The translations under genes were made by a program, and so were the position numbers. The notes beneath the pieces are model-generated. The model was not told the DNA's origin, did no database searches, and worked only from the letters and a program-made list of their open reading frames with translations. A stretch of DNA of 64,000 bases from Symbiodinium microadriaticum (taxonomy: Eukaryota; Sar; Dinophyceae; Suessiales; Symbiodiniaceae), in NCBI GenBank assembly GCA_001939145.1, contig LSRX01000421.1, forward strand, positions 378,082-442,081. Direction: 5' to 3'. The first letter of the stretch is position 1. Every line of letters begins with the position of its first letter. Positions 24,093 through 36,081 of the stretch are shown in pieces.

Positions 24093-24718
24093 CCTCATGA
24101 GTGCGACGACGGCGAGAAAGATGGTGACGATGATGGTGGCAACAATGATGATGGTGGTGGCGGTGACGATGACAACGATGATGATGGGGAGGCCAGCATG
24201 AGTGCGAGGATGACCGTTCACGAGGACGACGAAGAAGACAGCAAACATAACTCACAAATCGCCTGCCTGCTGGGAGAAATGTGCGATTAGTCTGAAAAGG
24301 CCGCTCGCGATGGTCTCCATGGTGGCCGCCTTCATTTCCATTGCTCCAGTAGCATGGACAATTTTAAGGCATGGCGAGGAAATCGAGAAAAAGACACCAT
24401 AGCGGCTACATCGGCGACGTGCAGTTTGCTGCGTCAAGCCATCGCACAAGGAAGAAGAGCTTGCAAACAGCTACTGTGACAAAACGATAAAATCGCGCTT
24501 GAAGGGGCAGATTATTGAACAAAATTACACTCAGGAGAGCTCCAGTGAAAGAATTTCTGCGAGCAGCGAGGAATAGAATACGGTCCGAGGGCGGGCCAGT
24601 AAAGTCATGACCAACATCTACGCATGAAGTCAGTTGCTTACAACTGTTTCCCGTAACACATACAGTTGATACATGTGTATGTGTATATACACATACAAGC
24701 ATGTACATGTATACGTGT

Positions 24719-24769
24719 TTACACATACATACATACATACATACATACATACATACATAGACAGCAGAC

Positions 24770-24804
<35 letters not shown>

Positions 24805-24892
24805 GCCAGCCAGCCAGCCAGCCAGCCAGGCAGGCAGGCAGGCAGGCAGACAGACAGACAGACAGAGAGACACATATATATATATATATATT
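24719..24892. repeat. Compound tetranucleotide array (ACAT-ACAG-CCAG-GGCA-ACAG-TA)
   Basis: Perfect blocks follow one another: (TACA)n, (CAGA)n, (CCAG)n, (GGCA)n, (CAGA)n and a final (TA)n. Each block differs from the next by a single base. Further AC/GT and TA tracts continue to about 25040. Confidence 0.95.
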
Positions 24893-25134
24893 ATGTATAC
24901 ATATTGATGTACGTACATGTTTGTACATGAATGCATGTGCTTTTCTATCCATTTTATAGTGCGTAGGTGCGTGTGTGTGTGTCTGTGTGTGTACGTGTAT
25001 ATATATATATACACACACACACACATATGTGTGTGCGTGTGTGTTAGTGGATCGAGTCATGAGCTTGATAAGGTGATGCCTTACCCTAAGACCAAGGGGG
25101 TCCAACCAGGTATGCGCTTTCCGATACCGCATGC

Positions 25135-26510
25135 TTAGAATCGGGGCGCTTCGACCCGGGGGATACAGAACCTGGGGGTAAGAAGCCCCGCCTCGGCCAC
25201 GCGATCAATGCATTCTTCTCCAGTGTGGAAGAGCTCGTCCTTTTTCGACAGGCTCAGCAAGGCTTGCCGGGCTTCTGAAGGGCTTCTCAGGTTTCGATGG
25301 AGGGCGCCTGGAAGCACTGCATTTTGTGGGCTACTTCTTGCGGTCGACACTTTGCGACCCCGCAACACGGTATTTGCGAAAGGTGGGGCGGAACACATAC
25401 GAGAGCTTAGAGACTTGCGGCAGCTTGGAAACGATCAGGTATGAACATCTTTATTTACTTGGCGTGAACTAAAGGGGGCATGAACAATTATGATTCCAAG
25501 CCTCCACATCTTTCACGACGCCGTCCGAGGAGGTTCAGTCTTGAGCGCGCCGGGAACCACTTACGTCAAAAACGGATGATCCCACATTCTAGACTCCAGC
25601 CTGACATGACCAGCATGTCTGAACAGTTTCCGTTTCAATACACATCCGTGGAGTCCACACCACCAAGCAGACAAAATCGGAACTTGCTGGGGGTTCGCCA
25701 AGAGTCAAAAACTGGCGAAGGGTTTAAGTCAAGAAACGCGAAAGAGCACGGTCTCATGTGGAGGTCGTCCTCATCTTCCTCTCCCTCTTCGTCGTCCATG
25801 CGCTCTATCCACTCCTTCGGAGATGCAGCAGACAGGATGCGCCCGAAAGTGCTTTGCACAAAATAGATGCAGTCCGTGGAGAAGCGGTGCTCGGAGCAAC
25901 ATGCACTGGTGTCTCGCCGGTGAGCCAGTTCTGTGGCTTGAACTGATCACTGCGGCTCCTACGATGCCATTTTGGTGAAACTCGAAGATCGAGCAGAGTT
26001 GCTCCCGATTTGGGAGGCGCATCTTAGAACGGAACCTTGGGCCTGCTGAGCCATCGCCTAATACCTCTCAATGGGAGCAGTCAATCGAGCAAGCTGACGG
26101 CAGCCTGGTGCAGTTTGGGTTATGCGCCAGCTTTGCGCGAGAGCCAGAGCAAGATGAGCGGATGCACCTGTGGCTCCTTCGCTGGTGCTGGGCCGTCCTC
26201 ATGGAGACTGGGCTTAGGTCACCATCTCTCCCGAAAAGCTGTGAATACCTCAGCTTCTGAGCTCAGCACGCCCATATCAAGGAGGTCTTGCCTGTTCGAT
26301 TCAGGACGACGCGAACTGTGAGGGTGCGCACAGACGCCGGAACACAACACGTGCAAGGAAGGCCCACGGGGTGGAGGGTTGAAGTCGGCCGTTCCCTGAC
26401 GCGTGCATCGCGTGGGACAACATGCTGAGACGCGGGTTTTGTCAACCGAGGTGGAAGCCTTCTCAGATTGCTTCCCTGACGCCCACTCCAAGGGGGCCTG
26501 CCAGATCATC
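25135..26510 (-). CDS. Uncharacterised gene with an acidic segment (several exons)
   Basis: Several minus-strand segments in different frames have coding character and lie in order: QAPLEWASGKQSEKASTS (about 26505), RQDLLDMGVLSSEAEVF (about 26300), MRLPNREQLCSIFEFHQNG (26022), FGRILSAASPKEWIERM followed by an acidic run (about 25850-25770), and EARQALLSLSKKDELF with GEECIDRVAEAG and a stop at 25135. The acidic run DDEEGEEDEDD suggests a charged linker. No domain is recognised, and I did not resolve each splice junction. It could be one gene or two. Confidence 0.4.
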
Positions 26511-26588
26511 GCTCGGGGTTTCTAAACCGCCGGGCATGGCACGGTGACGCACGGTGGCATGTCCCTGCCTCCTTCACTAGTTCCGCCT

Positions 26589-26990
26589 TCAAGAAATTAG
26601 ATCACAGCCTCTGTGTCGCTGCACTGCTTGCATCCGTTTGCCATGCCTCGCGCGAGCTGACATCATCCCCGTCCTGCCATGCAAGGCTCTCTCAACTCTC
26701 AGAACTTCGCATTTTCCGATCCGTTGAAGCTCCTCGTCCTCCAGCAGACCCTGCTTCAAAAGGCTGGTCTCCTGGGCCTCTCCAGGCCACCAAGACAAAA
26801 ACCGCTTCGAGGGCGCCGCAGGCGCCGCTCAGCCTTGATGAGTCCGGCCGAGGAGGAGCGCAAGTCCTCCTTTTGGCTCGCAGTCTCCTGGTCACAAACG
26901 CCGCTACGCCGACTGCGCGTGTCTAAGCTGCCACACGACATCCGCAGGAAGTGGGGCCCCAGCTGTCTTTGAGGATTGCTTGCGAGCAAC
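26589..26990 (-). CDS. Candidate exons of an uncharacterised protein
   Basis: Two overlapping minus frames look protein-like: LGPHFLRMSCGSLDTRSR with QKEDLRSSSAGLIKAERR (26985-26800) and ETSLLKQGLLEDEELQ with CEVLRVERALHGRTG (about 26765-26650). They may be successive exons upstream of the 25-26.5 kb gene. No family is recognised. Confidence 0.3.
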
Positions 26991-28119
26991 TCCGGGCCTG
27001 GGTCTTCAAAGTTTCGCTGAAACCAGGCGCTCGAGTTCTTCGACGCTGATTTAAGGCGGCGGCCCCTCCAGGGTCTGTTTCAGGTCCTGCTAGGTGAGAC
27101 ACACTCGGACAGGGTGAGCAAATATGATGAGCTTATAGGGATATAGCGATATAGCTGTGCTTCAGCCATCCCTTCACGCCTGTGTGACAGACTGACCCCA
27201 CGTCCAAATGTTCTCGGACAGGGTCTGCCAATTGTCCTCCCATAAGAAATGTCATGCAATGTCACGCAATGCTCCACGCAGTCCAGGAGGCTGTCCTCCG
27301 CTTTCTTGCCGAGCTCGGAGAGTGCTGGTGCCTGTCCAACCGGCCCCTGGATCCTACGCCATAGACCTACCTTGGCAGGGAGGGGTGTATGTAGCGTGTG
27401 GTGCCTCAGACATGCCGACAGACTCCTGGAGATTTTGTCCCCACCTTAGAAGTCGGACCCCAGTCAGGTTTTGCACTGTCCAAACTAGTCGGCCGAGGCC
27501 GAAGGCCTGAGGCGTCTTGCTCTGGTTCCGTGATGGGACCACATAATGGCACTGCCCTCCCCCCAAATACCCCCTGCCGCCCCGACCACACATGGGGTTT
27601 TTGCTTTCGATTTCTTGCTTCGCGTCCCTTCATTTTTCGGTCGTCCAGGCGTGTGTCCCACGGAGGTGCAGTCTGCGAATGCTCATTTCGGTCGGTTTCT
27701 CTCCCCACCCACTCCTTTCCCTGGCAAATTCTGGCAAGCTCTGCCCAGCCCCGCGACCGTCCCCGAGGCGGCTCTCCCCCAACACTGCACCGAGCTTCCA
27801 GCTGCCAAAGGCTCGCACCCACAGAATGCAGCTGCTCCTGTGCCTCCCGCAAGGAAAGGTTTCACCAGAGATTCCAGTCTGCTTCGAAACGCGCCATCCC
27901 GGAGCAGGAAGCATCGACTGAATAATCATGACCAGTTCGGGTGGCCAGACAAGTTGCATATGCATGTTGCCTTGCCCGCCAGCTCGCTCGCTTTGACACC
28001 CAGGTCTTGCACCTGTACAACAGCCCTGTCCGGCACTGCGCGGTCTTCTTCAAGGTCCTACCGATAGACGGAAGCAAAGCCAGGCAGCAGGGAGCCTCGG
28101 ACAGTGGCTGCTGCGCCTG

Positions 28120-28258
28120 CTCCTGGGAAAGAGCTTCGCTCGAAGGGGCCACGCACTCGAAACTGTTTCGGCTTCCCCCAAATGTCCTGGGCCCGCACGA
28201 AGAGTTTCTGTGTCCCGTCTTTGGCCGCCTCGAGGGCGGCAAAGGACTCCCGCCTTCA
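28120..28258 (-). CDS. Candidate exon of an uncharacterised protein
   Basis: After an AAG|G acceptor the minus strand reads RESFAALEAAKDGTQKLFV then RAQDIWGKPKQFRVRGPF, with codon usage and composition typical of a real exon. The segment vaguely recalls an Ig-like/filamin beta-sandwich strand pattern, but I do not assign a family. A longer plus-strand frame overlaps (27941-28591) with less convincing composition. Confidence 0.3.
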
Positions 28259-28259
28259 C

Positions 28260-30190
28260 ACAGGCAGCGACCCACACTGAATCTACAGGCATCTGCAGGC
28301 CTCAAGCTCTGTAGCCTCTCCTCCGCCTGCACCGTTACCTGCAAACATGTGCAGCACAGCTATCGCGCCACATGTTCAGCGCACTTCGAGCAACTGCATG
28401 GATCTGATGAAGCGGCCTCATCGGTGCTGATGCTCCTCGACCAGCATAACATTGAGACTCTCATTGACGCAAAGGCAAAGAAACACATGCGAAGTCTAAC
28501 CCAATCTTGCTTCAATCAGCGGTCTTTGCTCCTCACTGCTTTGACGACATTATCCACCTGGCTTGCTGCCCGAGCCGCTCGATCCACCTGAGTTCAACCA
28601 CCGAGTTTATCCCTTTTGTGGTTCGGGGGGGGCAAGGGCCGCCGCCCAACCGGGGATTCGCCTCAAGCCGAGCTCACCGAGCAGAACCTCAAAAGCAGAC
28701 AGTCGTCAATGCCGTAAGCACAGTGCACTCGTGAGGAATATCCTCGCATCAACAGTGCGGTTTTACGATGCAGCACGCTTCAACCCCGACTTTGTCAGAG
28801 AATCCCTCATTGGCCGAGGAGCATTGCAGAAGCTGAGGCAGTTGTGATGGATCAGGTCGTACGAGCTACCAGGCCTCCGGCAAAACTGCGAGTTGCTTTG
28901 CAGGCTCCAGGCCAAACTTCTACGGCTTGGCAAACCTGTCCGACACCGGGCATCACAGGCCCTCTGGCCCCCAATCACTGAAGCCCTGCTGAGCTTCGGT
29001 CCATTGTGCTGCCATGCCTGTTGAACCAGGATGACGGAGCCCAAACTGCACAATTCAGATACGACGCCATAAGCCTGCAAGAAGATGGTTCACTTCTTGT
29101 GGCGTCTTCTCGGTTTGGCCTGGCAGGTTGGCACCGACTTTCGGAAGCGGTGTACGTGATGATGAGCTTATCATGCAGCTTATCTATCTAGGCCACCGAC
29201 ACATTCCTTGTGCAAATGTGGGAGCTGGGGCCAGCGACGCACTACACTTCGGATCCTCATGTTACGATGTTGACCCCGGGCCTTCACACAGGTCTGCACG
29301 CACTCTGAAAACCGGAGCCTCCAAGGAAACTAAAGACACGAAGCAAGCGGCCACTTGAGCACTCAAGCATGATGCCCGAAGAAAATTGTTTCCCTGTGAT
29401 GCATTGTTGCACTGTCAGAACCGGCTTTGTCCGCGGCTTGACATCATATTGCTATCCCACGAACCCTGCCGAAAAGGGCCGCCTTTCACTGCAGGAAACA
29501 TGCTGGCAAGGCCCATATTCACAGTGGCACGGTACCTGATCACAGAAGTATGTCACGATGAAGGCGTCAGCTTCATGGACATGGAACATCTCGCTACAGA
29601 TGCTCGACAATGAAATTGAATTCCACCCGCAAATGCCTGTGCTGTGGGTGCATGCGCGGTTTCACCTCGGTGTCCCACAAGCAGAGGGATGTCAGCAGTG
29701 CAGGTGGGATCGCAGCTTCAACTCCGTGTGGCCGAGTCGCTGCCCCCACACCAGTCCGCCCCGGCCTTGGCTGAGAGTCTGCGATGCTGAGACAGCAGAT
29801 TTGCAAACCTAAGGCGAGCGCACTGTGGCACCATAACACCATTCCTTGCCATAAACCTTGAAACAAACCGAGTTAGCGCAGCACTTTGTGTCAACAACAC
29901 CTTCATCGAACAAACTGCCCAAAAAAGTTTCGACTGCTGCGCCTCCACACCGGCGTGAAAGACTCCTGCCCAGGGTTTCGGTCTCAAAGCTTCCACGGAC
30001 AGTTGTGCCTCGAGGCTAACCAACAGCACCCACTAGTGACAAGAAGAACTTCTCGCAAACTACAGGCATCGCAATGGACTCCCTGGACTTTGCCACTCAG
30101 CGACCGATGTGTTCACTTTGCCCGAAGTCGACACGCTTGCCACATTAGCAGCCTCCGGCTAGGACATTGTCATCCACTGTGAGGATGCGA
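28260..30190. other. Stretch with ambiguous frames on both strands
   Basis: Minus 29718-30029 and plus 29386-29613 are both moderately protein-like, but neither matches a family and no splice context could be fixed. No repeat stands out. Confidence 0.3.
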
Positions 30191-30191
30191 T

Positions 30192-31270
30192 TCACCCTCT
30201 GGATGACATCACCTTGGATGTGTTTCGAACTTTCTCTCTTTCGCTGCTAAAACTCCATTCGCTGCCGTTCGTCTCAACATAAGACATCACGTAGTCACTC
30301 CCGGCATTGGAACTGATATCACATGAATGGCTTGATAGGCCCCCTGCTGTCACTGACATCGTACCTTTCATCGCCAGATTGATATGCGGGTGGAAACGGC
30401 GCCGTGGCAAACATCATTCTGTGCAGAGCAGGTGGGTACACGTTCAGGAGAACCGTGTTTTCTTGCAGTTCCTCCTCGACCTGCATTCCGCCTGAAGCAC
30501 GCAAGGAAAGCAGGCACCTCTTTCTTCATGGTGCAGCACCGGCAATCGAATGAATCGGGTGGTTCTGTAATCTTTCCAGTGGGAAACAGGAGCAGCCCGC
30601 GGCCCGCCTACGCTCTCGATCAGGCCACTGAGGCCGCGAGAGGCCATCACCAACTTCGGCGCATCTGAGCATGCGTGCTATGTCTGCTGCCGAGTCCACC
30701 AACCAACCCGACCTGGATCTGCTTGCGGCTGCGCTGCACTCGGACCGGAGCCACCTGCAAACAGATGTGAGATCTTCGCCGGTTTGTACAGTAGGTGAGA
30801 GATACATTGGCGATCATCAAAATGAGCCTGGGTTCGTGGAAGTAGCTCTGCTTGCTCCTGCTGTGTCAAGGGCAACATCACCATAAAAGTGAACCCATCG
30901 AAACTGGCACATGAAGACCAGTTGCTCAGCTGGCAATGTAACAAAGCAGCAATTCGCTGCCTATGGCGACGTCGATGTCGTCATCTAAAGGCACGTCTTC
31001 CACCTGCAGCATAGCTGCAAGACTTGCTACAGCATTGGCAACGGGTAGTGTCCATATTATCTTCATTTCCGTATGAGACCCCTTGCTGACAGGGCCAGAT
31101 TGAGAAGCAGACAGAAGACTGAAGATCAGCCCGTCAGGAGGTGAAACAGAAGCCCATTTACAGTAGATCTGCATGCCACAACAACCATCCCAAGCCGTCC
31201 TTCCCTGGGGCTTACATGCAGGTGCACAGCAGGGTTGCAAGGCACATGGAACCAGAGTGGGTGGCATCAC
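30192..31270 (-). CDS. Uncharacterised gene (several candidate exons)
   Basis: Minus-strand segments with coding character, in order: PVSKGSHTEMKIIWTLPVA then AAMLQVEDVPLDDDIDVAIG (31110-30960), SFDGFTFMVMLPLTQQEQA (about 30905), GMQVEEELQENTVLLNVYP then HRMMFATAPFPPAYQSGDE (about 30490-30370), and DYVMSYVETNGSEWSFSSE (about 30300). They lie in different frames and must be joined by introns I did not resolve. No domain is recognised. Confidence 0.4.
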
Positions 31271-31781
31271 GTTCCCGCAGGGGTTGACAGTGGTCAGGGT
31301 CTTTCGTGTGTTCTTGCTGCTGTAGGGCTTAAAGCCTTAGCGGCATCCTGAAAGAATTTATCCCAGAAGCTGAGTCCAGTTAGCCTGATACAAAAGAAGA
31401 CCAATGCCGAATGCTTTGCGAGACTCGTGCGCCTCCTCGGGTTGCTTCACCGCCGACCCCAAGGGCCTCTGAGAGCTTTCAGAACCGAGCACCACGAGGG
31501 TTGAGAGCTCAGGGCCACGCTCGAGCATGGCAAAAGCCGCAGGCACTAAGGCACTTTAAAAAAGCCCCAACGTCTCTGAGCTCATCCCATTCGTCTTTAC
31601 ACTCTTGGGGCACACCAAGCTGTTTACACCAAGCTGCATTCAGTCAAATGCCGAAGTGGGTTCTGTGCCTTGCACGACCGACCTGCTGTGTGTGGCGTGT
31701 GGGTTCCATGATATTCACCTGGAGGTTCCTTGATCCAGCGGAGGCAAGCGCAAAGGAAGAAGTCAATGACCGCCTTATATA

Positions 31782-32300
31782 TCAGCATACCAAGAGTGCC
31801 GGATCTGTCTGCTCGCGCAGACAGCACTTGAAGGACATCTGAAGCCAAGCAGAGAAACACTCGACAGCCTTCAGCTTGTCTTCAGACTCGTCAACTTCGA
31901 GCATGAGGCTCATGCCTAAGCATGGAGCGGGTTCATGTTCCAAGCACACAACGACACCAAGGTAAGCAAAAACGAAGCTTCCGGCAGCACTCAAGTGTGA
32001 GATTGATAAAGTCTGGTGCAGACTTGCTAAGGAACTTTGACCTGCAATTGTGCGAGAGGCCTTAACACTGGAAAGACACCAAGCAAGATTCACAGGACAC
32101 CCCAGCCTCTTCTCCACGAAGCTGACGAGCCACTCTATCGCAAGGCCACGCAGGCCAGAATCGATCTGCACAGACCGTGAGTGCGTGCATGTGTGCATGC
32201 GGGAGCAAGCCTGGATAATGTGAAACGAGAGCTGAACGCCTAACGACTTGTGTGAATGCAACTCAAAGTCATCGGACATTGAACCCCAAGAGTCTGACAT
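31782..32300 (-). CDS. Uncharacterised protein, 172-codon frame with ATG
   Basis: The frame starts MSDSWGSMSDDFELHSHKS and includes LRGLAIEWLVSFVEKRLG and GMSLMLEVDESEDKLKAVE. It is open from ATG to stop, and its first and last thirds look protein-like, while the middle may be intron read through in frame. It lies just upstream, in transcription order, of the 31.3-30.2 kb exon group and may be the start of the same gene. No family is recognised. Confidence 0.4.
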   Translation of the reverse strand: MSDSWGSMSDDFELHSHKSLGVQLSFHIIQACSRMHTCTHSRSVQIDSGLRGLAIEWLVSFVEKRLGCPVNLAWCLSSVKASRTIAGQSSLASLHQTLSISHLSAAGSFVFAYLGVVVCLEHEPAPCLGMSLMLEVDESEDKLKAVECFSAWLQMSFKCCLREQTDPALLVC

Positions 32301-32533
32301 AAACGAGCGTTGCGGCGTTGCGTCTTTAACATAGTCAGTTCAATCACGTGTGAGCGCGTCGGCTTCGAATTGATAAAACACTTCATTTTTAAAGCCAATG
32401 TAAAAACTTACAGAACTTATGGTTGTTTAATGCGGCATACAAACTTGAGTTTGAGAAATCAATTGTCCAAGCGCAGTCATGAAGCGAAGAATCAGATGAA
32501 ACGGACGGCTGGCTGCGTGGGTGGGTAAGTGGG

Positions 32534-33053
32534 NNNNNNNNNNNNNNNNNNNNNNNNNNNNNNNNNNNNNNNNNNNNNNNNNNNNNNNNNNNNNNNNNNN
32601 NNNNNNNNNNNNNNNNNNNNNNNNNNNNNNNNNNNNNNNNNNNNNNNNNNNNNNNNNNNNNNNNNNNNNNNNNNNNNNNNNNNNNNNNNNNNNNNNNNNN
32701 NNNNNNNNNNNNNNNNNNNNNNNNNNNNNNNNNNNNNNNNNNNNNNNNNNNNNNNNNNNNNNNNNNNNNNNNNNNNNNNNNNNNNNNNNNNNNNNNNNNN
32801 NNNNNNNNNNNNNNNNNNNNNNNNNNNNNNNNNNNNNNNNNNNNNNNNNNNNNNNNNNNNNNNNNNNNNNNNNNNNNNNNNNNNNNNNNNNNNNNNNNNN
32901 NNNNNNNNNNNNNNNNNNNNNNNNNNNNNNNNNNNNNNNNNNNNNNNNNNNNNNNNNNNNNNNNNNNNNNNNNNNNNNNNNNNNNNNNNNNNNNNNNNNN
33001 NNNNNNNNNNNNNNNNNNNNNNNNNNNNNNNNNNNNNNNNNNNNNNNNNNNNN
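32534..33053. other. Assembly gap (520 N)
   Basis: The bases are undetermined. The left flank ends in a GGGTGGGTAAGTGGG simple repeat and the right flank is A-rich, then T-rich. Confidence 1.
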
Positions 33054-33345
33054 AAGCACCAAAAATGCGATTGCAAAATGTACCCTGGAAAAGCAAATGC
33101 AAAGTAAAAGCAAAAAAAAGCACTGGAAATTTCTTGTTCTCTCTTGGCTTCACTTTTCTTCACTTTTTTCTCACTTTTTCCTACATTCTCTATATTCCCA
33201 ACCCAGGCATGCACCAGCCACCAGTACAGCTTGCCACACTTTTTTTTGCATTTTTTCACTTTTTTTGCACATCTCCAAATTCCACCGCATTTTGCGAAGC
33301 ACTTTTTCAGCGCTTTTTTTGGTACAAAAATAATTCAATTGGCAA
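33054..33345. repeat. T-rich imperfect CACTTTTT repeat stretch
   Basis: After an A-rich start, the plus strand carries many CACTTTTT / TTCACTTTTT variants. It is clearly more AT-rich than its surroundings, and no gene is visible. Confidence 0.6.
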
Positions 33346-33401
33346 ATTATAGCCTGTGCCTGAATGCCCGACCTAAGCATAGACCAAACCAGCGCTATTC
33401 C

Positions 33402-33406
33402 ATCAT

Positions 33407-33437
<31 letters not shown>

Positions 33438-33500
33438 ATCCTCATCATCATGAATCATGATCATCATCACCATAATGACCACCATCACCATCAAGTCATG
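33402..33500. repeat. (CAT)n imperfect trinucleotide microsatellite
   Basis: CAT units interrupted by CAG and GAA; related CATCAC units continue to about 33600. Confidence 0.85.
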
Positions 33501-33663
33501 GCATCGTAATGTTCGAAGCTGTCATCACCGTCGTCATCATCGCCATCAACACCAACAAGATGACCATCATCGCCATCACTACCCTGAACATGACCGTAAT
33601 GATGCAAACGGTATTCGCAACACGGCAGAATGACAAGACTTCACACGTAATATGCATCAATGG

Positions 33664-34283
33664 CTAGCACAACCTACCTTCAAGCGCAGTGGCCTCGCGA
33701 GTGCGCGCAACAGTCGCCATGAACTTCGCCGGCTCCATTGTCTGCTGTAGCTGTGCCTCGCAGAGGCGTTCTAGAACCCATCTGTTTCCTCTGCGAAGTA
33801 ATCTGCAGTTGCATACAATCAGCCTTGAAGAAGTCGGGCTCAACTGTGGCCACATCCGTAAAGGCCTGCTGGACGGATGGTCAGGTCATGATAGCATGCA
33901 AATTCAATTCGAAACTGCCGAGGAACCGTTCCGACTTGACAAGTCCCATCGACAACGAGCCGTTTTATTCGCACACCACAGCCATGACTGCAGGAATGAA
34001 GCAGCAGCCGGGAACCATACGGCAACAATGCCTCGATTCATGCTGACCATTCCCGGGCTCAGTCCTGGATGCACTCTTGCAGCAGGTTCTCGTCTTTTGC
34101 TTGCGCGAGGGCCGTGAGCACCTGGAGTTCTATTGCGACATTCCCCGCAGCCATGCAACGAGCAACCGCTTGTGGTGCCGAGTTGTTCCTGCTCAAGGCC
34201 GAATAAAGCCAATGAAGCAATTCTCGAATCGCGAAGGCCGAAGGAAAAGTGAAGGTCAGAGGACAAGTCACGCCGTTGCACAT
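33664..34283 (-). CDS. Candidate exons of an uncharacterised protein
   Basis: Minus-strand segments read APQAVARCMAAGNVAIEL and QVLTALAQAKDENLLQECI (about 34185-34065), then FTDVATVEPDFFKADCM (about 33870), then RWVLERLCEAQLQQTMEPA and KFMATVARTREATALEG (about 33795-33680), which ends at a GTAGGT donor. The helical character recalls armadillo- or HEAT-like repeats, or the C-terminal helical domain of M1 aminopeptidases, but the resemblance is too weak for a call. Confidence 0.4.
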
Positions 34284-34669
34284 GCAGGCAGCGCTTCAAC
34301 GAAAGCTGATTTTGCTGGAGCTAACAATGCATCGCATGTGGACGACTGCAAATCTGCAAGAGGCCGGACATGCACACAGCGAATTAGTTGGGTTTCTGCA
34401 CAGCGGAGGCTCACAATGAAAATTCAAAGTGAAAACTGGGAGTGGTGATCACTCGAAAAGCTGTCCAGGCTGGCCACATGCTGATGTTCAACATGCCGAT
34501 CCTGCTCATGGCTGCTGTTTTGTGAACAAGCTGCGGCACAAGCATACAAGCATCGCACAGGCAGCTTCTGATCCGAAGGGACCACGCGCTTTGACAGCGG
34601 TTGCATTAACTGCTGTGAATCTCACAGCACCTACTGCTCAGAACTAATTAGGCACCACGCACCATGTCT

Positions 34670-36080
34670 TCCATTCGGTCATCCTCCTGACTGTAGAAGG
34701 ACCTGGCGGCAAGGAGCCGCTTGGAGCGGTTTTCAAGAAACAGTTCTAAATGATGACCACCTTATGCGTATCACGTGCGTACGTACAGAAGGATGGATGA
34801 ATAGGTTACATTAGATCAGCATCTATTAGCCTCGATACGATTGTATACGATTACACTAGATTAGATAGCGTGGTCGGTGGGTAGGTGGGTAGGTGGGTAG
34901 GTACATAGGTAAATAGGGTTACAGGTAGATAGGCAGTAACTAGATAGATAGAAAGATGCATAGATAGATATGTAGGTAGGGAAAGATAGCTAGATATCCA
35001 GATTGGCCTACACAACTAGATAGGTTAGACTAGACTAGCATAGATTAAGAGGTTAGGTTAGATTTGGTTCGGTTTAGGTTTAGCTTAGTGTACATTAGGT
35101 TAGGTTAAGCTAGGTTAGGCTAGATTAGTTTAGATTAGGATAGATCAGGTTAGGCTAGACTAGGCTAGACTAGATTAGTTTACGTTAGATTGGACTGATT
35201 GAAAGGAAGAGATGCACGGATAGATGGACAAGTAGAGAAATGACCAAATATGCAGATTGCATTTCGTTAATTTAGTTGTATGTGCACATGACCCTATGTA
35301 TACGCTTCAGAGGCGTCCTTGCTTCTTGAACAGTCGGGAGGCACATCACGGCAGAATGCTTCTGATAACCGTATTGACGAGTCACGCTGTGTACAGCTAC
35401 GCCCTTGTGACCATTGACACTCCGTGCTGCCAACGGCCTCTCACGTGCTCCAGAAAATGCATAGTCGCATAATCATACTATTGCTCTCACCAACAAAGCT
35501 GAACTTGCCTATGGGTGCATGCGGGCGTCTAAATCTGTATGCGAACATGTAATTTCTGTAGCACACGCAGAGCCGTGCCTTCGCACTCGCCTACGACTCT
35601 GCATGCACACACGGGTACATCTGCAGAATTTACTCACATGTGACCCAAGGTGTGACCGTTAAGTACCCCTTACGCCTACCCTTGCGTTCTCTTTCTTGCG
35701 CACACCAGTTTTTGCAAATGTCTTACAAGGATCTAGATGGGCTATAGGTCACGTTAACATTGCTCTTGTGCATTCTTGCGTCATACAAAGCATACAAATC
35801 GCCAGCAGTAATCAGTCAAGGCACAACATTCCAACCAACGTTAAGGTTCCTTGACATCTATTCCTTACGATAATACAGTACGCTTCAGGCTTCTGAAGAT
35901 GCTGCAGTGTCACTCGGTTCCCCCTTTCATGCATTGAAACCATTACAAATAGGTCGCCTACATGCGCGCATATACACCGACACAACGTGAACGTACAGAT
36001 TGACAAACAAATACAAATAGAGAGCGAGCGAGAGAGAAAGAGAGTGCGAGACACCTGGGAACTTGCATGAGTTGCAACGT
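34670..36080. other. Gene-free stretch with degenerate TAGG/TAGA repeats
   Basis: 34860-35200 consists of GGTGGGTA units followed by drifting TTAGG, CTAGA and GATAG motifs. The remainder up to the end of the cryptochrome gene at 36082 is AT-richer and shows no coding signal. Confidence 0.5.
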
Positions 36081-36081
36081 A

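Larger units (their letters stand above)
22450..25130. other. Gene-poor stretch dominated by trinucleotide and tetranucleotide repeats
   Basis: It holds a GTC-rich tract (about 23266-23300), (CAG)n (23474-23526), GAT/ATG tracts (23990-24190) and the compound array at 24719-24890. Long frames here are repeat-driven (poly-Ser, poly-Cys, poly-Asp, poly-Met). No gene could be supported. Confidence 0.6.

Noticed and set aside
23173..24255. Poly-Cys, poly-Ser and poly-His/Asp frames
   Set aside because: They are translations of CAG, GTC and GAT microsatellites.
26868..26886. CTTTTGGCTCGCAG, resembling the end of the dinoflagellate spliced leader
   Set aside because: The match is partial and lacks the rest of the leader, and it lies within a candidate coding stretch on the opposite strand. 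It is likely coincidence.
27941..28591. 216-codon plus-strand frame
   Set aside because: A minus-strand frame in the same place has a clear AG|G acceptor and better protein character. The plus frame has no family resemblance.
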